From Littorina saxatilis (Eukaryota > Mollusca > Gastropoda > Littorinimorpha > Littorinidae), in contig NC_090250.1 of NCBI RefSeq assembly GCF_037325665.1, positions 47,781,858-47,845,857 on the forward strand: 64,000 bases of DNA, in the 5' to 3' direction. A program made the translations under genes and the position numbers. Positions 1-14,025 of the stretch are shown piece by piece. The stretch's first letter is position 1, and each line of letters starts with the position of its first letter. Under the pieces are notes generated by a model. It searched no databases. It had not been told where the DNA came from and worked only from the letters and a program-made list of their open reading frames with translations.

Positions 1-225
1 CGTGTGTACACGCAAGCACAAGACCAAGTGCGCACGGAAAAGATCCTGTAATCTATGTCAAAGTTCGGTGGGTTGTAGAAACAATAAAAATACCCAGCAT
101 GCCTCCCCCGAAATCGGCATATGGCTGCCTGAATGGCGGGGTAAAAACGGTCATACACGTAAAAATCCACTCGTGCTAAAAATATGAGTGAACATGGGAG
201 TCCAAGCCCATGAACAAAGAAGTAT
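1..225 (+). mobile_element. SINE-A, 3' part, cut by the window start
   Basis: It begins inside the shared CGTGTGTACACGCAAGCACA block and runs through CAGCATGCCTCCCCCGAAA and ACGGTCATACACGTAAAAAT to an A/G-rich tail. Confidence 0.8.
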
Positions 226-420
226 ACAGTGGAACCCCCCTTTTAACTCATTGTCTCCCAGGTACGGATATATCCGTACCCACTCATATGGCTCTATCTG
301 ACCAGGTACGGATATATCCGCTCATACTGTTAGCATCAGTCGCCTCTTGTAACGTCGATCTAACGCCTGCATTCCAGCATGTTGATACACAGTTTCTACA
401 CAGTTACTACAATTCTGAGT
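225..420 (+). mobile_element. Fragment of pogo-type element with 20-bp palindrome
   Basis: Opens ACAGTGGAACCCCCCTTTTA. GGTACGGATATATCCGTACC at 262-281 is a perfect 20-bp palindrome, repeated in part at 304-320. Confidence 0.5.
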
Positions 421-851
421 GATCTGCTGCAGCACAGCTGGTCTCGGCTAAAAAAAAAACTTGGTCAACATAGCTGGGATAGAAAGTGTTAAGACAACAT
501 GGATTTGTCACATATGAACATTGTTTTTTGATACCCGCGAGCTTGTTATGAATGAAAACTAGGGAAAATGATGACAACATGTTATATTTTATACAGAGGT
601 ACCTGTGATGAAAGGACACCCTTGGGACCAGCCAAAAGTGTCCCAACATTGCAGGTGGCCTGTCATGACAGGTATACTTTGGTAGAGATAATATGAAAAG
701 GGACAAGAGAAGGTGTCCTTTTAAAGGAGGTGTCCTCTCATGGGAGGGTCCATAGATCGCAGGTACTGCTGTACATTTGTTCCCCATAGCACACTTGTTA
801 TGGGCAGGTAAAAATATGTCACGTTTTATGTTACGCAGGTATTCCCTATAG

Positions 852-960
852 CCCACGTGTCAGGGGCAGGTAAAAACCGAGTTCACCTGGTCAACCCCAG
901 TGCTGTCAACCTGAAGGAATACGAGGAGAAACTGGAGAAAGCCCTCAACAAATATAGACA
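852..960 (+). CDS. VWA3B: VWA3B-like exon: Lys/Glu-rich helical segment
   Basis: Acceptor TATAG before 852 and donor GTGAGT after 960. The frame reads [20 protein letters not shown], an amphipathic helix. The exon begins with the last two bases of a codon and ends with two bases of a Gln codon completed by the next exon. A diverged copy of this acceptor and exon start lies about 63 bp upstream (about 783-810). Confidence 0.7.
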
Positions 961-3900
961 GTGAGTAGTTAGTTACAGCGGTAATGTACGTCAGAGAAAT
1001 GTTGGATATAACTAGTCTGTGGCAGACAGGGAGCCTATATTACGTTTTGAGTTACTGATATTGACATGGGTATGACTCAGTGCTGTTCAGAGAGTGTTAC
1101 TTGTGTGAACATTGAACTGGGGTGGGGGTGGGGAATTTGTGTTTGTGCGCATGTAGGTGTGTGTGTGTGTATCACACATTATGGAAATGATGATATGCAT
1201 GGGCGGGGATGTAGCTCAGTCGGTAGCGCGCTGGATTTGTATCCAGTTGGCCGCTGTCAGCGTGAGTTCGTTCCCACGTTCGGCGAGAGATTTATTTCTC
1301 AGTCAGCTTTGTGTGCAGACTCTCCTCGGTGTCCGAACACCCCCGTGTGTACACGCAAGCACAAGACCAAGTGCGCACGAAAAAGATCCTGTAATCCATG
1401 TCAGAGTTCGGTGGGTTATAGAAACACGAAAATACCCAGCATGCTTCCTCCGACAACGGCGTATGGCTGCCTAAATGGCGAGGTAAAAAACGGTCATACA
1501 CGTAAAATTCCACTCGTGCAAAAAAAAACCATGAGTGTATGTGGGAGTTTGAGCCCACGAACGCAGAAGAAGAAGAAGAAGAAGAAGAAGATGATATGCA
1601 TGCAGCTATCTTTTGGACTTGTTGTTTTCTGTATGCTTTTTGTTTTGCATGTCCAGTAGTTTTGAAACAGTGTAATTGGAGAAGCCAGTGTTTAGCTTCA
1701 GTTTATTATCTGACATAATGTAAATAAATGAAAAGAAGGAGATGTTGATATACATTGTGAAGAGACAAGAGTATCTTTGATAGAACCAGCACTATAATTA
1801 CCTCCCTTGCACCTTTGCAGACGCCTCAACACCATCGTGTGGAATGCTCTACCGGAGGACGTGAGGAAAGAGTAAGTTTCTTCTCAAGTCTCGGCTTGTG
1901 TGTTTTTCTCATCGTGTTGATATTGTCTGGTGATCCAAGGAATAATGCAGGATTATCTCCATGTTTTAGTGTCACACGGCGGGCGCAGTGGCGTGGCAGT
2001 GGTAAGACGTCGGCCTCCTAATCGGAAGGTCGTGAGTTCGAATCCCGGTCGCTGCCGCCTGGTGGGTTAAGTGTGGAGATTTTTCCGATCTCTCAGGTCA
2101 ACTTATGTGCAGACCTGCTTAGTGACTTAACCCCTTTTGTGTGTACACGCAAGCACAAGACCAAGACAGTGCGCACGGAAAAGATCCTGTAATCAATGTC
2201 AGAGTTCGGTGGGTTAATGAAACACAAAAATACCCAGCATGCTTCCTCCGAAAGCGGCGTATGGCTGCCTAAATGGCGGGGTAAAAACGGTCATACACGT
2301 AAAATTCCACTCGTGCAAAAACACGAGTGTACGTGGGAGTTTCAGCCCACGAACGCAGAAGAAGAAGAAGTATCACACACACGCTTATACAGTGAAATCC
2401 CCGAAATGTAAGACATCCCCCTTTATAAGACCTTGGCTTTGTCAGACTTTCTGTTCATAACGTCTGTAAATTTACCTCCGTTTGAAGACTCCCTCCCTTT
2501 AAAGATCTGATTATTTACACTTTTTTTGATGTCTTGGAAAGGGGGTTCGAAACCCCCCTCCCCCACTTTCCATTTTCCACCCCTTTTTTAACAGTCTCTA
2601 CGAACAGTACAAAGGCAATAAGAAACACAGACCTAAAATGAAGGAAGCTGAGCTCACGAGCGATTAACCAAATTGGTGCATGTGATGTGAGGACTTTGAA
2701 CCAATCCTTTTTCCTTTCATAATAGGGAACTTAAGTTCATGTAATTAAACAAGTTAGGGACAACAGACCATATTTTATATGCAGAGGGGCAGTTACATTG
2801 GTTGGGTCTCACATAAGAGACACCATTATACATCTGCTCTTGTGTGTTTCTATGCAACATCCAACTAAAAAACTCTGCTTGATACCAAGGCTTTAACATT
2901 TTCAGAGAATGTGTGTAATGACTGGCGGCACAGGCAAAGATGATGGTTGCCATGACAGATGTCCTTCCTCTGTGTACAGGTACGGCACAGAAGAGACGGT
3001 GCCGTTCTGCGATCACCGCGGCAAGTTCCTGCAGGTGTTGAGCGAGGAGGGGTGGCCGGTGGCAGAGTCTGACATCGCAGTCCTGGAGCAGGAGATAGAG
3101 CGCGGGGAGAAGTTCCTGCAGCAGTCTAGAGATTTGCGTCGCGCTGCGTCCGATGCTGCGTCTGATGCTCTGTCTGAGGTGTCCAGTCCCGGCAGCCTGC
3201 GTCGTTCCCATAGCAACGTGGATCAGGTCAGTCTTGCTTAGTCCTGCATGCATTGCTGGTGGTCCCCCCGCCTCTCCTTCCCCTTGATCAGCAAAGTTTA
3301 GTAGTTTCTTGTTCATTCATGGTATTTTGTTTGTTTTCTGTGTCGTCATACATTTTGCTTTACATTGGTGTGTTCAAAGTTTATTCCTGTCATCATAGTA
3401 TAGGTCCTTTAGAAATATAGCCTCAATGGTAACAAACTTTTCCTGGTCAAAAATACTTTTTTCTTCATATTTTTCCACAGACACAATAAAAACTAAGACA
3501 TGCATGCCTGGTTTTCCTGTTGATATGATCGAAACCAAGTAACCAGTTGATTAGTGACTGTAGAGGGCAAACTGAGCACTGCATGTGGGCGAGCTAAGCA
3601 AGGCTGACTGATGCAAGCTTGTAGTGAACTTGGCACAGAGTGGCATGTGATGCTATTTTGTGGGTGCACGCTTATACAAGCAGCTGAGCCTTGTAATCAG
3701 AGTCGGCTTTATGTGTTCGTCTATCTCTTGTAAAATGCTGTCCATTGTGAATTTCTTTGTTTGCTTGTGGGACGTTGGTGTGTGTGGTGTGGCAGTTGTT
3801 CTCCTTGTCCGTAGAACAAGGAGATACGAAGCCAGGGAGCGTGGCTGTGTTTGATGCACAACGACAGTTTGATGCCACAGACGCGGAACACTTGAGTTTT

Positions 3901-6900
3901 GCTTGCACTGCTTTATAACGACAGAATTTGTTGCACCGCTTTCTGCTGCCGTTTGAGGGATGTGGGCCCCCCTTGTGGCTTTCTTTGATTTGCTTTGAGC
4001 TGGGAAGCTATTCATCGCTGTGTTGTACATGTGTCTGCATTGTGTCAATCAGTTTTTTTATCATCCATTTTTTGCTGAAAGACAAGCAGTTTATGTAGAA
4101 TGGTGAATACCTGATGTTGGAAATGATGATAGGCATTCAGCAATCTTTTGAACTTGTTGTTTTCTGTATACTTTTTTGTTTTGCATGTCCAGTAGTTCAA
4201 AAAGTAAGTTGTGTGAGCCATTAATTTTGGTTTCCCATTTCCCAGATCTTAAGACAGAGTTTGTCAACATTTCAAAGATCTTTTTGCTGCTTGTTTGTTT
4301 GTTGTTTTGTTTGATATTGTGATCTCAGTTTTGCCATTTGTGTGAACATGAACATAACTTCAACCTGTGCACTGCTTAAAGAATCAGTATGTGTACCCTG
4401 TAGAAGGGTATTTTGTTTTCTCTCTTGTTTAAAAAGTTGTAGTCTGGTTATGGGTTAATGCATGCCGTGTTTTATAATTTGTCTTTTTTTCTGTAGTGAG
4501 ATAACTCACTGGTTGTCAGAGGTAGAATGCCTTTATGAGGTACATATTGGATTTTATTCCCAGGGTACGTTGTCAGCTTATATGTTAAATTTCATAATAT
4601 ATTCATCACAAATGAATTTATGTTTATTCCACCGTGTACACACTTACCATGATATATCTACATTATTACTGTAACAATAAAGTTAGAATTATCATATAGG
4701 GTGTATGATATTGTTTTTTCTTCTTCTATTTTTTCTTTGATTAAGATTGATGGTGTAGCTTGTCATCAGTATTATGCCAGACAGTATTCGTCTTTTCTGT
4801 AGGAATAAATGTATCCACCTGGATGCATCAGTGATTATATATCTGTTTTCCTTAATTTGTCTTCTGGGATGAGGAATAGTCTGTGTTCTATTGACACAAG
4901 TTTTTGTCTTGCTGTTAACAAGCAGTCACTGTGCAACATTTGGTTGTACGTGAGAAGTTTAACTAACCACAATGTTACATGTTTACATGTATTATCCTCC
5001 CGCGGGTTAGGGGGAAGAATTTACCCGATGCTCCCCAGCATGTCGTAAGAGTCGACTAACGGATTCTGTTTCTCCTTTTACCCTTGTTAAGTGTTTCTTG
5101 TATAGAATATAGTCAATGTTTGTAAAGATTTTAGTCAAGCAGTATGTAAGAAATGTTAAGTCCTTTGTACTGGAAACTTGCATTCTCCCTGAGTAAGGTC
5201 ATTATATTGTACTACGTTGCAAGCCCCTGGAGCAATTTTTTTGATTAGTGCTTTTGTGAACAAGAAACAATTAACAAGTGGCTCTATCCCATCTCCCCCC
5301 TTTCCCCGTCGCGATATAACCTTGAACGGTTGAAAACGACGTTAAACACCAAATAAAGAAAGAAAGAATACATGTATTAGAACACTTAATACCAGCGCAC
5401 ACTTTTGTCTGTTTTAAAAGATAATTTATTGAGCCATGATTTCCTGTGATAACTATTATAACCAGTATATAACTGAAGTGGTCATCTTCAAATGACTTTT
5501 ACAACAGTGGTAAGCCATAATTTTCTGTGATAACTACATACTACCAGTAAGTGATGGATTTTGTGCCACTGGAATAGACCTGCCCGTACGTGTCCATGAT
5601 TAGGTTTGTTTTTTTGTTTTTTTCCATTTTGCGTCAAGTGTCATTGGTCCTTTTATTTTGTTATTTGCTTTTTGCCGTTAAACTGTGTTTTAACAGTATA
5701 AGTGTGGGGTCATTTTTTTTGTGGCACCCCTACTTTTAAATGTTCAATTAAACTTAATTTGTGTTTTTAACATTGATGAATGGTTTCCTCACAAAGTATT
5801 GATCTGTGAGTTCATTTGATCTGGAGAATTGATGAAACGAATTGATGATGTTTGATTTTCTTTAAGCCTGTCTCAATTTTTGACCCTGTAACCCTTTTTT
5901 TTATGTCTTTTCATCTATATTACATTTTGATGTTGTTGAACACTGTGAACTCCAAAGAACTGTAGTATAGTGGAACATGTCTAAATGAACCCCCTAAGAG
6001 ACCAACTAAAAGCGGTCTTTATAGACAAGTGGTCATTATGGAAAGGGGAATTATAGAAATTACAAGAACCTCGTCACGGTTTCTTTGGGCTATTCGTATT
6101 CATAATGGGCAGGTGGTCGATTTCATGAGGTGGTTGCCAGGGCAAGTTCGACTGTACTTGTACAAAACGATGCAGATGTCTCCCCCTGTTATTGTTATTG
6201 ATGCTGTGAGCTAACTTGGATCCATTTCGAAGTGAATTATTAAGTCATGTTCATGATAGTATATACCGGTAAGCTTTCAGATGTGTCATCTTACTATGTT
6301 GCTGTCATAACCCTGCTTTGTTAGCTGTTCTTTTGGAGTGTGGAGAATACAGGGTTGACCCCCCGCGGGTTAGGGGGAAGAATTTACCCGATGCTCCCCA
6401 GCATGTCGTAAGAGGCGACTAACGGATTCTGTTTCTCCTTTTACCCTTGTTAACCCATTAATGCCTAGCGTCCTCGTATGAGGACGCTTTCATTTTAGGC
6501 ATTTCTTTCAGTGCCAATAAGTGTGTGACCAAGTTTGACAGTACACACATATCAAGGGAGAGTATTCGCAAGCAAAAATTGGTTGCTAGAGTTTCCTCCC
6601 TTCCATAGCTTCCTTCAGCGGCCATTTTGGACCCCACACGTGTTGTGTCAAGCCAGCATAATGCCACCACCTAGAAGGTAAGGCCATACCTCGTTCAGTT
6701 TTTACTTTTTTAATAACATTACATAAGTGAAATTGGTCCTTAATACAATGTTTAGAGATAAATTTTTTATTTTTTCTAAATGTTTTGTATTTTAGTGATA
6801 GTGACTGATCAAAGCGGCGTCCTCGTATGAGGACGCTAGGCACGAATGGGTACAGGTTTTTATAGTCACTTTGCATAATACTTGCTGAGCATGATAGTCA

Positions 6901-9900
6901 CTCAGTGTGTTTTTGTTTTGGCAGATATACTGTCAATGACGTGCTTGACATACTGGAGGAAAACAACACCTTTCAACGAGCAGATGTTTTCATTGAGCCT
7001 CCACCAGTTGACATGCTCACTGATGAGGATAGTGGTGACGAGGAAGAGCGCCCCACTGTTGAAAACCTGAATGGACGCCAGCTGTCGGCAAGTGCCACAG
7101 CAACTATTATTCTTCCTGATGGAAGACAAACAATCGGAGAGGAAAACCAGACAATTTACACTGAAGAAGAAGCTGTAAGAACCGTTATTTATAATGTGGA
7201 AATACATTAGACAAGTAAGGGGTGGGGTGAGTCTTGGCGAAAATGAATTGATGGCAATGGTGACCGTAAGTGTTTTCATTGCGATTCTGTTGCTGTCAGG
7301 CTATAGCACGGTGCCCAGAAGAAGGATGAGATGGTCTCACGACAAGGACATCCACAATATTGCCGCCTCAGAAGCGATGACCAGCGACCGCTTTGAAGAA
7401 ATCTTACGTTACCTGCATCTCAAGGACAATACAAGACTAGACCCTGAAGACAGGATGAGTAAAGTCCGTCCTCTCCTGTCCATGATAAATGAATGATGTC
7501 TGAACAACTTTGTCAAGCAACAAAGCCTCAGCATTGACGAAAGTATGGTGCCATATTATGGCCGTCATGGATGCAGACAGTTCATCAGGGGGAAGCCGAT
7601 TCGCTTTGGCTATAAGTTCTGGATCCTGGCTACCCCTCTTGGATATGTGGTTCAGCTCGAACCTTACCAAGGCGCGAAAGGCAAGCAGGTAACCGAGTGT
7701 CCAGGACTTGGCATGGGAGGCTCTGTTGTCATTGACTTGATCGCCGAAATCCAGGGGAATGATGCTTACCATCTGACGTTTGACAATCTGTTTACCTCGC
7801 TGAAGTTAGTTGACCATCTGACAACAAAAGGCATCGGATGCACAGGGACAGTGAGGTCCAACCGCATGGAAGATTGTCCACTCAAGAGCGTCAAAGACAT
7901 GCAGAAGGCAAACAGAGGAACTTACGACTACTCCAAAGACGACAAGACCGGCTTCGTTGCGGTTCGCTGGAATGACAACAGCGTGGTGAACGTTGTATCC
8001 AACTGTGTGGGCATCCATCCTGTGCAGACAGCCAGCCGTTGGTCGCGATCTGCTCACCAGAGAGTTCAGATTGGTCAACCGTTTCTGATCTCCCACTACA
8101 ACAAGACCATGGGTGGCGTCGATCGAATGGATCAAAATGTGGACACGTACAGAGTCACCATAAGAACCAAAAAGTGGTGGTGGCCTATTTTTGCATACAT
8201 TCTAGATGTCTGTGTGCAACAGGCATGGCTGCTGTATCGACACACTGATGCAGCTACCAACACTCCACTGGACCTGCTTGCCGTTCGCCGCGCCATTGTC
8301 AAAAACTACTTGGCCAAAGCAGCACAACCCCCACCTGTTGGTCGTCCACATGGCCACACTCCACAGCTTGACCGCAGAGTGTCCAGAGCTGTACGCTTCG
8401 ACGGCAAAAACCACGTGGTACAGTGGATCGACAAGCAAATCCGCTGTGCTCTCTGCCACAAGAAATGCAGGCAAAAGTGTAGAAAATGCGACGTCGGGGT
8501 GCATGTGAAATGCTTTGAGCAATTTCACACTGAGTGAACTGTACAATTGCAACTGTTGACTCCATGTACTGCTAGTCAAGTGCTAAAGTAGTAAGAGGTT
8601 ACAAATTTGTGTTCTTCCGATCTCAAATTCTACTGGTAAAGTGCATAAGCTGCTGACCATACCGGACAACTACTAGAAAAAGCACCAAAATGTCCCCAAT
8701 ATGAACAGCCAAAGAGGCAGTTTCAATTTCTTTATTTGTTTGAATGTTATGATTACACTTTCAACTGTTCACAGTTTGATGTTGCAAGAAATTAAAGATG
8801 TTCAATGCAACCAAGTGCATAAGCTGCTGACCATGACGGAAAACTACGAGAAAAAGCACCAAAATGTCACCAATATGTACAGCCAAAGAGGCAGTTTCAA
8901 TTGTTTTCATTTGTTTGAATGTTATGTTCACACTGTCAACTGTTCACAGTTTGCTCTTTGCAAGAAATTAAAGATGTTCATTGTGTTCTACAAGAAAATG
9001 TCTTACGTTGGTCTTGTTATTTACCTGTGCCCATTCGTGCCTAGCGTCCTCATATGAGGACGGTCGATTTATTGCATATAAATCACAACACATGCCAATA
9101 CCATTCAAATGACACTTACACATGACTTTTATATATCATTTGACACCAAACAAACAGAAAAAAAATTGAAAAAAAAATTCAGGCATTAATGGGTTAAGTG
9201 TTTCTTGTATAGAATATAGTCAATGTTTGTAAAGATTTTAGTCAAGCAGTATGTAAGAAATGTTAAGTCCTTTGTACTGGAAACTTGCATTCTCCCAGTA
9301 AGGTCATATATTGTACTACTACGTTGCAAGCCCCTGGAGCAATTTTTTGATTAGTGCTTTTGTGAACAAGAAACAATTAACAAGTGGCTCTATCCCATCC
9401 CCCCCTTTCCCCGTCGCGATATAACCTTGAACGGTTGAAAACGACGTTAAACACCAAATACAGAAAGAAAGAATACAGTGTTGGTTGCAGAATGTAACCA
9501 GAAAGTTGTGTCTGTAGCTTTTGTTTAGAGAGTAGCGTTCAGTCATTTTTCCACAGTGCTTAAACAGTAGAAGTATATTTGTTTTCATTTTTTGCATGTA
9601 CGGTGGCTTTTTTTAGTCTTTTTTTTCTGAGATTGGTGGTGGTGGTAGTGAAAACAGTCTTATTTCATGGATTATTTTTGCCTCAACTTTAAATAAACAG
9701 TGCTTTCTGCACGAAGCAGTCTTCTGTACTTTTTGTGTGCAAATGAATACTTTCTTTTGCTTGTATGTGAACCCACACTTTCTGTTGTGTTGTTTTGTTT
9801 TCTGAGTTGTAAATGTGCTTTTCATAGATAGTGCTATGTCACTTTTGTTATAGTCTTTAGCTTTGGCGTAATTCAGAACAAGACAAAGGTTGGAAAAGCA

Positions 9901-12900
9901 GAAAAAGGGAGAAGTTTAAAATGCACTTGGTATGATTTAATGAATGCACGGAAAGTAGAATCTGCATGCAGTGCTCAGATTGCCCATTTACATTATTTAT
10001 TGTTCACTAGTAGGGGAAGTTGGTCTTTCCTCCTTTATTATTACACCCCCGGTATAGGGGTGTGTATAGGATTCGGTCGATGTGTTTGTTTGTTTGTGTT
10101 CGCATATAGATCTCAAGAATGAACGGACCGATCGTCACCAAACTTGGTGAACAGGTTCTATACATTCCTGAGACGGTCCTTACAAAAATTGGGACCAGTC
10201 AAACACACGGTTAGGGAGTTATTGGTGTGTATAGGATTCGGTCGATGTGTTTGTTTGTTTGTTTGTGTTCACATATAGATCTCAAGAATGAACGGACCGA
10301 TCGTCACCAAACTTGGTGAACAGGTTCTATACATTCCTGAGACGGTCCTTACAAAAATTGGGACCAGTCAAACACACGGTTAGGGAGTTATTGGTGGATT
10401 AAGATTCTACAAGGACTTATACAGAAACATTAATGGTCAAAGGGAAATAACCTTCTCAGTTGGTGGCAGTGAGAATGGGTGCAGTGAGAATGGTTATTTC
10501 CCTTTGACCAACGGGGGTGTTTTTCCTACCTCGGAGGAATTTCTTGTTTTCTTTATGTTCTGCCTATCACTGTACGCTTTCAGTGGCCTGATACTTCACA
10601 TTATCACATTAGCATGAACGTGAAGCCATAAAGGTGTATGTATATCGATTGTTCATGTAAGAACTCACACACGTCCACACAGAATCACACTCACACACAT
10701 ACACGCACAGTGTCACTCTCTGTCTCTCCCCCGTTGGTTCAGAAAACAAATACTCAAAACACTGGTGTGCACTCACACACACACAGACACACACACAAAC
10801 ACACACGCGCGCACACACACAAACACACACACACAGACACACTCACACACAAATACACACACACAGCACACACAGCACACACACACACAAACACACACAC
10901 ACACACACACACACACATCTGTTTTGTCACATGACAAGTCAGATTGCTGGCCTGATTGTCAGCTTGCTTGTTAGCTCAGTGGTAGCTAGAGCCTTCCAAG
11001 TAGAAGGTCCAGGATTCGAATCCTGCTGGCGGTAATCCTGCTGGCGGTAATCCTGGTGGGGGAAAGGAGTTGGGTTTTTCAGACCTCCCAGGTCAATATA
11101 TGTGCAGACCAGCTGGTACCGGAGCTCTCTTCATGCATATATGTGTACAGGTGATCAAATATACACTCTTACACCCGGCCCCCATAGCGCAGTGGTTAGC
11201 GCATCGGGCTGCGGGCTGGGAGGTCGTGGGTTCGAATCCCATCAGGGTCATGTGGGTTTTTCGGGCTACGGTCGGCTCCTACCCAGAGTGGAAGTGCTAT
11301 GGTTCCTATGGGAAGGCTGGGATCACACAGCCGAGTGTCATTCACTTAACGAATGCGACTTTGAGGGTGCTCAGGTTCTGAATACCTGACCAACACCGCA
11401 GGCGCGGCAGTTCTAGGGCCTGGTTGACGCCAGGATATATTATGACAGTAAGCGTAGAGTGCTGCCCTGTCACGTAGTCTCAAACCAAATTGGAAATCCA
11501 AAGCATCATCATTATAATCATCCTCATCTCATTAATCATCCAAAATATAAATTGTCCTTGCTCTTGTGGCCCTTCATGCCCGGAGCTCTCATGGTGACCT
11601 TGGTGTCAGTGCTCCTGTTCGATCCTTCCTTGAATAGTAGTTCTGCTGTCAGTCTTCAACGTGTGACGTTCTGGGGGGTCGACGGAGGGACGTGGTGGCG
11701 GTCTGCTCTCTGGAGGGGACGCTCACTCAGTCTGGCTCCGCGACTTAAAAAGTCAATGTCGTTAGTAGGGGGCATAGTAGGTAGTGGGCTGCGTCCGTTA
11801 GCTCGGGACAGACCCACTATTGAACACCGTCCCACTTCGTCAACATCACGGGCCAAAGAATCTAGACACAGCCATCGTCGAACGCTGAAGAAGAAGAAGA
11901 ACACCGTCGAAGTGACTCAGCAGAAGTGCAGTGTCCTCTTCCGAGGGTAGCCTACCGCAGCGGCCCGACATCCCCCCCTGGAGCGTCTGTAAAATCGACA
12001 AGTCTGGCAGCGGAACGAAATTCAGAGGTGGTTGGAGCAGTGAGTGCAGGGACGGGGCGGTGTGAGAGCACAACGGGACAAGGAACAGGTGTAAAGACAC
12101 AAAAACAAAAAAACAAAAAAAAATATGCACTCTTACGATGGAGTTTAACAATGGGACAGATAGGGGTCTGCACACATATACAAAATCCACTCATATGAAA
12201 GTCAAGTGTATGTGAGAGTTATAGCCCACAAACGCAGAGGGAGAAGCTGGACTCATAACAACTGACCCAAAGCTCGCTGACTTCTGTAAGCTTTAAGATG
12301 GTCCTTGATTGAGGCCGAAGTCGATTTTGCGAAGTCTTTTTAACAAATACTCAGTGCTAAAGCTTCGTGCGGCTAGCTTTGCAAAGTATACTTCGAGTAG
12401 TCGACTTCGCCCAGTTAAAGACAGGCTTGATGGTGAGGATCACCAGTGGCATGGCCACTGCTGATTGCATGCACAGAGTTATACCCCCATTCCACACAAC
12501 CGTTCTAAGTCCCGTTCCCGTACCGACCAAGGAATGGAGCGGGCACGGGAGGGATCGGGAGGGAACCGCAATGAAACGTAAATGATCGTTAACGGAACTG
12601 CTTTGAACGGTAGGGATGGTTGAGTTTGGGCTGCATGCTCAAAATTTTAGCCATTCCCCTCCCGATCAGAATGAACGGTAATTATGGAACCTTAACCCAT
12701 CGGTAACGGAACGCTTGGATCGTTAAAGGAACTTAAAACAACGGTAATGTAACGATAGCGCTCTCACACACTGAGTTATCATACCCACATTCCACACATC
12801 CGTTCTAGCTTCTGTTCCCAGCCGTCCTGGGGACGGCTGCCACTATGGTCAGACGCTGCTCAAAGATGCCAAAAACGGCCATTTGCGCAGCGTTCCATTG

Positions 12901-13893
12901 TTGTGGCAGCCGTCCTTGGTCGGTACGGGAACGGGACCTAGAACGGTTGTGTGGAATGGGGGTATAATGGGTGAGCCACACACAACAGTATCTCGTGTGT
13001 GGAGACTACTGGGGGAGCCACTGAGCAAAGTATCAGAGACATTATCTGCCTGATTACTTGGACGCCATCCAAAAGGTGGAAGCAGTAAGCCCTGAACTGA
13101 ATGGCCCTTTGTTGCACAGGGTCAGGTAATGATGGCCTTGATCTTGCTTATTGTGCTAACCGGCTCAGAAGGAGGTTGGATAATGATAAGCTTGCATGGT
13201 GGTGTTTTAGGTTTGTGTAAATTAGTGGGATCAGATAATGATACGTTCAGTTCATGTCTTAAGAGCTTTGAAGTAAGTGGTATTGAGCGTCCTGACTGAA
13301 CACTGACATTAAATGATCTGTTGGTGACTGAGCGCTTCGTGTAATTGTAGAGTGTAGGGCATGTACCGTTTTGTCGTTTACATTTGGCTGAAGAGTAGTT
13401 TGTTGCTCACCCACCCGGAACCCGCATTCTGACCTAACAACTCCCAACTTGACCCACTTTTTCTCATCCCTATAGCCTGTAAGGTTTTGTCTTTTATATT
13501 AATTGGCTGAAATGTAGTCTGTTGCACACCCAACTAGAATCCACATTCTGACTAAACCTCCCGCAACTGCACGCACCTTTTCCCACCCCTATATACTTCC
13601 CCATAGCGGGAATAATTGCCTGAACAAAGGCAAAACTCCATGGGAAAAGCCTGACCAAGGGAAGAAAACATTAGCTCCTCTGTTAACTCGATCATCATCG
13701 GCTAATTGTGATGTGATTGCAGGGATAGAGCAAGCCATGATTGCTCTGGTGTTATGACATTTATTGAACATTAAACAGTGAGCCAGCCAGTCCTGCTACA
13801 TCCACTACATGTTGTATTACTTGCAAATATCTAACGGACACTGGCACACAGTGTACACGCACATACTGCCTGTTTGCATACCACGCATGCACT

Positions 13894-13948
<55 letters not shown>

Positions 13949-13977
13949 ACACACACACACATACACACACACACACA

Positions 13978-14025
<48 letters not shown>

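Noticed and set aside
11459-12200. Open frames of 80-160 codons on both strands
   Set aside because: They fall in a SINE body and (GAA)n tail, without splice sites or recognisable domains.
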